Positions 60,346 through 64,000 of a stretch of 64,000 bases of DNA are shown piece after piece. The translations under genes were made by a program, and so were the position numbers. Origin of the DNA: Chloroflexota bacterium (GTDB taxonomy: Bacteria; Chloroflexota; Anaerolineae; Anaerolineales; Villigracilaceae); contig JACPYX010000006.1 of assembly GCA_016195815.1 (NCBI GenBank), forward strand, positions 248,001 to 312,000, in the 5' to 3' direction. The stretch's first letter is position 1. Each line of letters begins with the position of its first letter. Under the pieces are notes generated by a model that did no database searches, had not been told where the DNA came from, and worked only from the letters and a program-made list of their open reading frames with translations.

Positions 60346-61335
60346 ATGGATATTGCAACTGCGTTTTCAAGTCAGCGCGTGCTCATTACCGGCGGGTTGG
60401 GTTTTATTGGCAGCAATCTGGCCCGAAGATTGGTTGACCTGGGCGCTGTGGTTACATTGGTTGATAACCTTGATCCCGATTCCGGCGCGAATAGATTCAA
60501 TGTCAGCGAGATCAAGGACATGGTCCGGATCATTCAGGCGGATATAAGCGATGACCGGCAAATGAGCGATGTTGTCCGGGAGCAAAAATTCCTGTTCAAC
60601 CTGGCTGGCCAGGCAAGTCATGTGGGGAGTATGCAGGACCCATTGAAAGATTTGGAAGTCAATGGGCTTAGTCAATTAAAGCTTCTTCAAGTATGCCGAT
60701 TCGAAAATCCCGGAATCAGGATCGTGTATGCGGGAACGCGCCAGGTCTATGGTCGTCCAAGCTACCTGCCTGTTGACGAAAAACACTTGCTGACCCCGTT
60801 GGATTACAACGGGGTCAGCAAACATGCGGGAGAGATGTATCATATTGTCAGCAACCGCATATATGGCATGTGGACATCGGTCCTGCGGATGACGAATGTT
60901 TACGGCCCGCGTATGCGGGTGAAGGATGATCGCCTGACTTTTATCGGCTGGTGGTTCCATCAGCTTTTGGAAGGGATGGACTTGCAGGTTTATGGAGATG
61001 GAACACAAGTGCGGGACCTCAACTATGTAGATGATGTTGTGGATGCGTTGCTTCTGTGCGCAGCCCATCCCTCGGCGCGCGGAAATATATACAATCTGGG
61101 TGGAGAACCGGTCAGCTTGCTTGACCTGGCCCGTCTCATGGTTGAGGTATATGGCAGCGGACGATATGCTCTTATTCCTTTTCCTGAAAACCGAAAGCGA
61201 ATCGATATTGGGGATTACTTTGGGGATTATCGCCTGATCCAAACAGACTTAGGCTGGCAGCCTCATGTTGCTCTTCGTGAAGGCATTGCAAAATCATTGG
61301 ATTTCTATAGCCAAAATAGGAAGCGCTATTGGTGA
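60346..61335 (+). CDS. NAD-dependent epimerase/dehydratase (extended SDR)
   Basis: 329 residues. [18 protein letters not shown] binds the nucleotide, [12 protein letters not shown] follows, and YAGTRQVYG replaces the usual SSxxVYG. The catalytic Tyr/Lys pair is shifted: [11 protein letters not shown] puts Asn155 at the YxxxK position, with Tyr154 one residue early and Lys159 in place. Acts on a nucleotide sugar, epimerising or dehydrating it. The ATG is two bases after the GT2 stop. Close linkage to the DegT aminotransferase suggests an amino-sugar path. Confidence 0.87.
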   Translation: MDIATAFSSQRVLITGGLGFIGSNLARRLVDLGAVVTLVDNLDPDSGANRFNVSEIKDMVRIIQADISDDRQMSDVVREQKFLFNLAGQASHVGSMQDPLKDLEVNGLSQLKLLQVCRFENPGIRIVYAGTRQVYGRPSYLPVDEKHLLTPLDYNGVSKHAGEMYHIVSNRIYGMWTSVLRMTNVYGPRMRVKDDRLTFIGWWFHQLLEGMDLQVYGDGTQVRDLNYVDDVVDALLLCAAHPSARGNIYNLGGEPVSLLDLARLMVEVYGSGRYALIPFPENRKRIDIGDYFGDYRLIQTDLGWQPHVALREGIAKSLDFYSQNRKRYW

Positions 61336-61351
61336 AATGAAGGAGATTCCA

Positions 61352-62443
61352 ATGATAGACCTGCGCGGGCAATATACATCCATTCGTTCGGAACTGGATG
61401 AGGCCGTTGCGCGCATTCTGGCGGGAGGTTCATTTATTTTGGGTGAGGAAGTCGCTGCGTTCGAAAGGGAATTTGCCGATTATTGCGGCGCGTCTTACGC
61501 GGTTGGAGTCGGCTCCGGGACCGACGCCTTGCGGCTGGCTTTGTCAGCCTGCGGCATTGGAGCGGGCGATGAAGTTATTGCCCCGTCTCATACAGCGGTA
61601 GCTGTTGTTGTGGCGATAGAGATGACAGGCGCTCATCCCGTTCTGGTTGATATAGATATTGCGCGTTACACCCTCGACCCCCAACAAATCAATCAGGTTC
61701 TGACGCCGCGTACCCGGGCCATTATTCCTGTTCATCTTTATGGCTGCGCAGCAGATCTTGACCCAATTCTTCGGCTGGCTCACCGGAAGAATCTGTATGT
61801 AATCGAGGATTGCGCCCAAGCGCATGGCGCGCTGTATCACGGCAGGCAAGTTGGCTCATGGGGGGATATCGCCGCCTTTAGTTTTTATCCGACCAAAAAC
61901 CTGGGTGCATTTGGAGATGGGGGAGCGGTGGTTACCAATAACCCTGTTTTGTCTGAAAGAGTACAGCTGTTGCGGCAATATGGTTGGAAGGAACGCTATA
62001 TCAGTTCGATCAAGGGAATGAACAGTCGTCTTGATGAATTACAGGCGGGCATATTGCGAGTCAAACTACGGCACTTGGACGAATGGAACGCGCGCCGCAA
62101 AGCGCTTGCAAGCCATTACTTCAATCTGCTGGCAAACACGGAACTGGTATTACCGGCCCAGCCGCACGCTGACGGGCATGTATTTCATCAATTTGCAGTT
62201 CGTCATCCGCGGCGAGACGCTTTAAGGGAATATTTGAAGCAGCAGGGCATTCACACTTTAATTCACTACCCTGTTCCAATCCATCTCCAACCCGCCTATG
62301 CAAACCTTGGATACGCGGCAGATAGTTTTCCAAACGCAGAGTTGACAGCGCGCGAGATATTATCCATCCCGTTGTACCCGGAATTAAGCGAAGAAAATAT
62401 AAATCTGGTTAGTCAGGCAATAATTGACTTCTTCAATCAATAA
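61352..62443 (+). CDS. DegT/DnrJ/EryC1/StrS sugar aminotransferase
   Basis: 363 residues. PLP-dependent transfer of an amino group to a keto-sugar nucleotide. [10 protein letters not shown] (PLP phosphate loop), DCAQAHGA (the Asp that binds the ring N) and [15 protein letters not shown] with Lys182 as the Schiff-base residue are all intact; [13 protein letters not shown] is the conserved C-side motif. The start at 61352 is set by AAGGAG six bases upstream; longer frames would overlap the SDR gene. Last gene of the five-gene glycan cluster; no hairpin terminator is evident after it. Confidence 0.93.
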   Translation: MIDLRGQYTSIRSELDEAVARILAGGSFILGEEVAAFEREFADYCGASYAVGVGSGTDALRLALSACGIGAGDEVIAPSHTAVAVVVAIEMTGAHPVLVDIDIARYTLDPQQINQVLTPRTRAIIPVHLYGCAADLDPILRLAHRKNLYVIEDCAQAHGALYHGRQVGSWGDIAAFSFYPTKNLGAFGDGGAVVTNNPVLSERVQLLRQYGWKERYISSIKGMNSRLDELQAGILRVKLRHLDEWNARRKALASHYFNLLANTELVLPAQPHADGHVFHQFAVRHPRRDALREYLKQQGIHTLIHYPVPIHLQPAYANLGYAADSFPNAELTAREILSIPLYPELSEENINLVSQAIIDFFNQ

Positions 62444-62744
62444 GCCGAATTTTTTCACAGGCCGTACTGGCTGGAGTATTGCCCGCGTATCCCGGCATTT
62501 TTTCTGCGGCCTACAAATAGAAAGGCGCAAAAGAAGCGGTAATCATTCCGTTTGACCTGCTCTTTGCAAGAAACTGGCTGTATCTATAACGTCGAGTACC
62601 GGATGAGGGCGGCGATTACCCTATGGCCGGTGAATTCTCCTGCTTATTTTTATAACCGCGCTTGAATTTATATCCATGACATTTGTCACTGGCTTGAGAA
62701 TTGCCATCTGGATATGATGATTGAGGCCCGTTATGGAGGTCAAC
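62444..62744 (+). other. 301-base intergenic region
   Basis: No reading frame or RNA fold I can support. It contains a short inverted repeat TGACATTTGTCA at about 62678-62689, and TTGAGA at about 62692, which might be part of a promoter for the following lipoprotein gene. No strong -10 box is evident. Confidence 0.4.
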
Positions 62745-63182
62745 ATGAAAGCCCCCTGCAAATTTCTTTTTGCCTTGATCATTGTGGTTATGACGTTTGC
62801 CGGTTTGTCAGCGTGTTCGTCTCAACAAACTATTGATTTGCGCATGATGCCGCTGGACACGCTGCCCTCGGATGTGCAATCTGCGTCTGCGGCGGTGCGG
62901 GAATCATACCAATTTGCAGCAGCCAACCCAGGCGTAATGAAAAATATTCCCTGCTATTGTGGTTGTGGAAATATTGGACATACATCCAATTATGACTGCT
63001 ACGTTTCGGATGTGGACGCGCAAGGCAAGATCACATTCGATAATCACGCCCTTGGCTGTTCGATCTGCGTGGATATTACCCAGGATGTGATGCGAATGCT
63101 GCGCGAAGGGAAAAGCCCACAGGAAATTAGAACGTATATAGACGCAACCTATTCCAAATATGGACCATCCAACATTCCATAA
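62745..63182 (+). CDS. PCYCGC-motif lipoprotein
   Basis: 145 residues. Lipoprotein signal ending LSAC at about residue 24. The name-giving NIPCYCGCGNIGHTSNYDCYV follows at about 73-93, split here as IPCYCGCG then YDCYV, and ALGCSICVDI is the second Cys pair. The cysteines could bind a metal such as copper. PF13798-type proteins are exported and of unknown role. AATTGGAGG-like TATGGAGGTCAAC precedes the ATG. The next two genes are a CuA-type cupredoxin and a membrane Fe-S protein, so a role in copper handling or respiration is plausible. Confidence 0.85.
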   Translation: MKAPCKFLFALIIVVMTFAGLSACSSQQTIDLRMMPLDTLPSDVQSASAAVRESYQFAAANPGVMKNIPCYCGCGNIGHTSNYDCYVSDVDAQGKITFDNHALGCSICVDITQDVMRMLREGKSPQEIRTYIDATYSKYGPSNIP

Positions 63183-63186
63183 TCTC

Positions 63187-63660
63187 ATGCACTCCCGTTT
63201 CTTTCTCCTCATCCTCATAATAGCTGGACTGGTCGTGGCTTTTGTGCCATTATCATTTCGCCCCATTGCGCCTCAGGAGCGGACCTTTCGGATTGGCGCG
63301 CGGCAATTTGCATACTCTCCCTCCGAGCTTAAAGTCAACCCTGGCGATAAGGTGACCATTCAACTTGTCAGCACAGACGTGGTGCATGGGCTTTACATAG
63401 ATGGTTATGATATTTCCATCGAAGCCGACCCAGGCCAAACTGCGGCATTGAATTTTTTCGCTGATAAGCCGGGTTCCTTTCGTTTTCGATGTAACGTCAC
63501 CTGCGGCGCGATGCACCCGTTCATGATCGGAAAATTGACGGTCGGCTCGAATCAATGGCTTTATCGTTCCATTGGACTTTCCATCATCGCAGCCATCAGC
63601 CTATTCTTCATCCGCTCCACGCGCCCCTCTGACCGCCAATTACCAATTACCATTTACTGA
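63187..63660 (+). CDS. Membrane-anchored CuA-type cupredoxin (Cox II-like)
   Basis: 157 residues. One N-terminal helix (FFLLILIIAGLVVAFVPL), then a cupredoxin domain: FAYSPSELKVNPGDKVTI, DVVHGLYIDGYD, and CNVTCGAMHPFM, which is the CxxxCGxxHxxM binuclear CuA ligand set. A second helix lies near the C-terminus. Shorter than true cytochrome oxidase subunit II. The final residues RQLPITIY are encoded by repeat-like sequence (63636-63674). The ATG at 63187 is chosen; one at 63160 would overlap the previous gene by 23 bases. Confidence 0.85.
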   Translation: MHSRFFLLILIIAGLVVAFVPLSFRPIAPQERTFRIGARQFAYSPSELKVNPGDKVTIQLVSTDVVHGLYIDGYDISIEADPGQTAALNFFADKPGSFRFRCNVTCGAMHPFMIGKLTVGSNQWLYRSIGLSIIAAISLFFIRSTRPSDRQLPITIY

Positions 63661-63674
63661 TCACTGACCACTGG
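63636..63674. repeat. Dispersed 'caattaccaattacc' repeat at the end of the cupredoxin gene
   Basis: CCAATTACCAATTACC followed by ACTGATCACTGACCACTGG: short tandem near-repeats of CAATTAC and of ACTGAYCA that run across the stop codon and to nine bases before the next ATG. This class of spacer repeat is familiar from environmental genomes. Confidence 0.55.
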
Positions 63675-63682
63675 CCGCTGCC

Positions 63683-64000
63683 ATGGAACTCACCCGCCTG
63701 CCCATCCTCAAACCTGCCCTCAAAAGCCGCTATCCGCAACTGGCGGTATTTATCGTGATGCTGGCGGGATATATCTTTGCCATCCTCGCGGGATTCATCG
63801 GCACACCTGTTGGGAGCCGCAACTTCAGCATTGTCTTCGTGTGGATCGCATGGTGGGCGATCCTGATTCTCGTGGCTGTGCCATTTTTCGGGCGCGGCTG
63901 GTGCGCGGTCTGTCCCATCCCGCTTCCTGGCGAATGGCTGCAACGCGGCGCGGTATTAAATCCGCCAGATAAAAAACCAAAATGGCTTAACCTGCGCTGG
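63683..64000 (+). CDS. Membrane iron-sulfur protein (NosR/CcoG-like), 3'-truncated
   Basis: Only the first 106 codons are in the window and the frame is still open at the edge. It reads MELTRLPILKPALKSRYPQ, then a helix (FIVMLAGYIFAILAGFIG) and another (FVWIAWWAILILVAVPFFG), followed by GRGWCAVCPIPLPGEWLQRG. The WCxxCPxxxPGEW segment resembles cluster-binding loops of membrane Fe-S proteins such as NosR/NosH and CcoG, which pass electrons or help copper enzymes mature. Follows the CuA-type gene on the same strand. Confidence 0.7.
   Translation, partial: MELTRLPILKPALKSRYPQLAVFIVMLAGYIFAILAGFIGTPVGSRNFSIVFVWIAWWAILILVAVPFFGRGWCAVCPIPLPGEWLQRGAVLNPPDKKPKWLNLRW

Overview
This window looks like chromosomal sequence from an uncultured member of the Chloroflexota, probably class Anaerolineae. 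That placement is an inference from gene content and style: moderately high GC, no phage, IS, integrase, CRISPR or rRNA signal, very many GAF/PAS sensors, a PIG-V-type mannosyltransferase, DUF2089/SHOCT-like small regulators, FHA/PP2C/Ser-Thr kinase signalling, and lipoproteins with Thr/Pro-rich linkers. A 16S gene or marker phylogeny from the same contig would settle it. Two stable RNA genes are clear: tRNA-Pro(GGG) at 6743-6817 and ssrA (tmRNA) at 21664-22041.

Layout. 1-1.3 kb: end of a ParA/MinD-like ATPase gene with two small partners. 1.4-6 kb: a tandem nucleotide-cyclase protein, a half-length solute-binding lipoprotein, a TolB-like propeller lipoprotein and a GAF protein. 6-9.4 kb: nadD, tRNA-Pro, a PIG-V-like mannosyltransferase, then an arsR-arsM arsenic module with three copies of a palindromic operator. 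9.4-13 kb: an MFS exporter and a four-gene operon in which every protein carries the same SHOCT-like helical module. 13-18.3 kb: a possible ncRNA, a YugP-like metalloprotease, a C-terminal processing protease, a HAD phosphatase and mutL. 18.3-21.5 kb: an overlapping operon of receiver-MinD ATPase, sirtuin and histidine kinase. 21.6-28.8 kb: ssrA, a lipoprotein, dnaK, a C39-like protease with TPR-like tail, a Mre11/SbcD-like nuclease and an MFS carrier. 28.9-33.4 kb: polX, a formyltransferase-like protein, a GNAT enzyme, a NarL regulator and hsp20.

33.5-39.3 kb: the most distinctive operon, a Ser/Thr kinase fused to a PQQ-type propeller, a PP2C phosphatase, a DnaJ-VWA fusion, a zinc-ribbon FHA protein, an 80-residue protein and an OmpR regulator. 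39.4-44.4 kb: a phosphoesterase/ParB-like pair, a DapA-family enzyme, a class A beta-lactamase-like protein, LipM and a four-helix membrane protein behind a palindromic operator. 44.4-48 kb: an overlapping four-gene operon (SDR, two GNATs, a GINT1-like propeller). 48.2-56.7 kb: a giant PAS/GAF/HD-GYP sensor interrupted by one in-frame amber codon. 56.9-62.4 kb: a surface-glycan or glycolipid cluster (membrane glycosyltransferase, methyltransferase, GT2, SDR, DegT aminotransferase). 62.7-64 kb: a PCYCGC lipoprotein, a CuA-type cupredoxin and the start of a membrane iron-sulfur protein.

Two window-wide patterns stand out. Eight genes have a TATAAT-like -10 box ending 6-7 bases before the start codon, which predicts leaderless mRNAs. 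Several intergenic spacers hold degenerate dispersed repeats, and similar repeat sequence has entered the coding ends or linkers of at least two genes.
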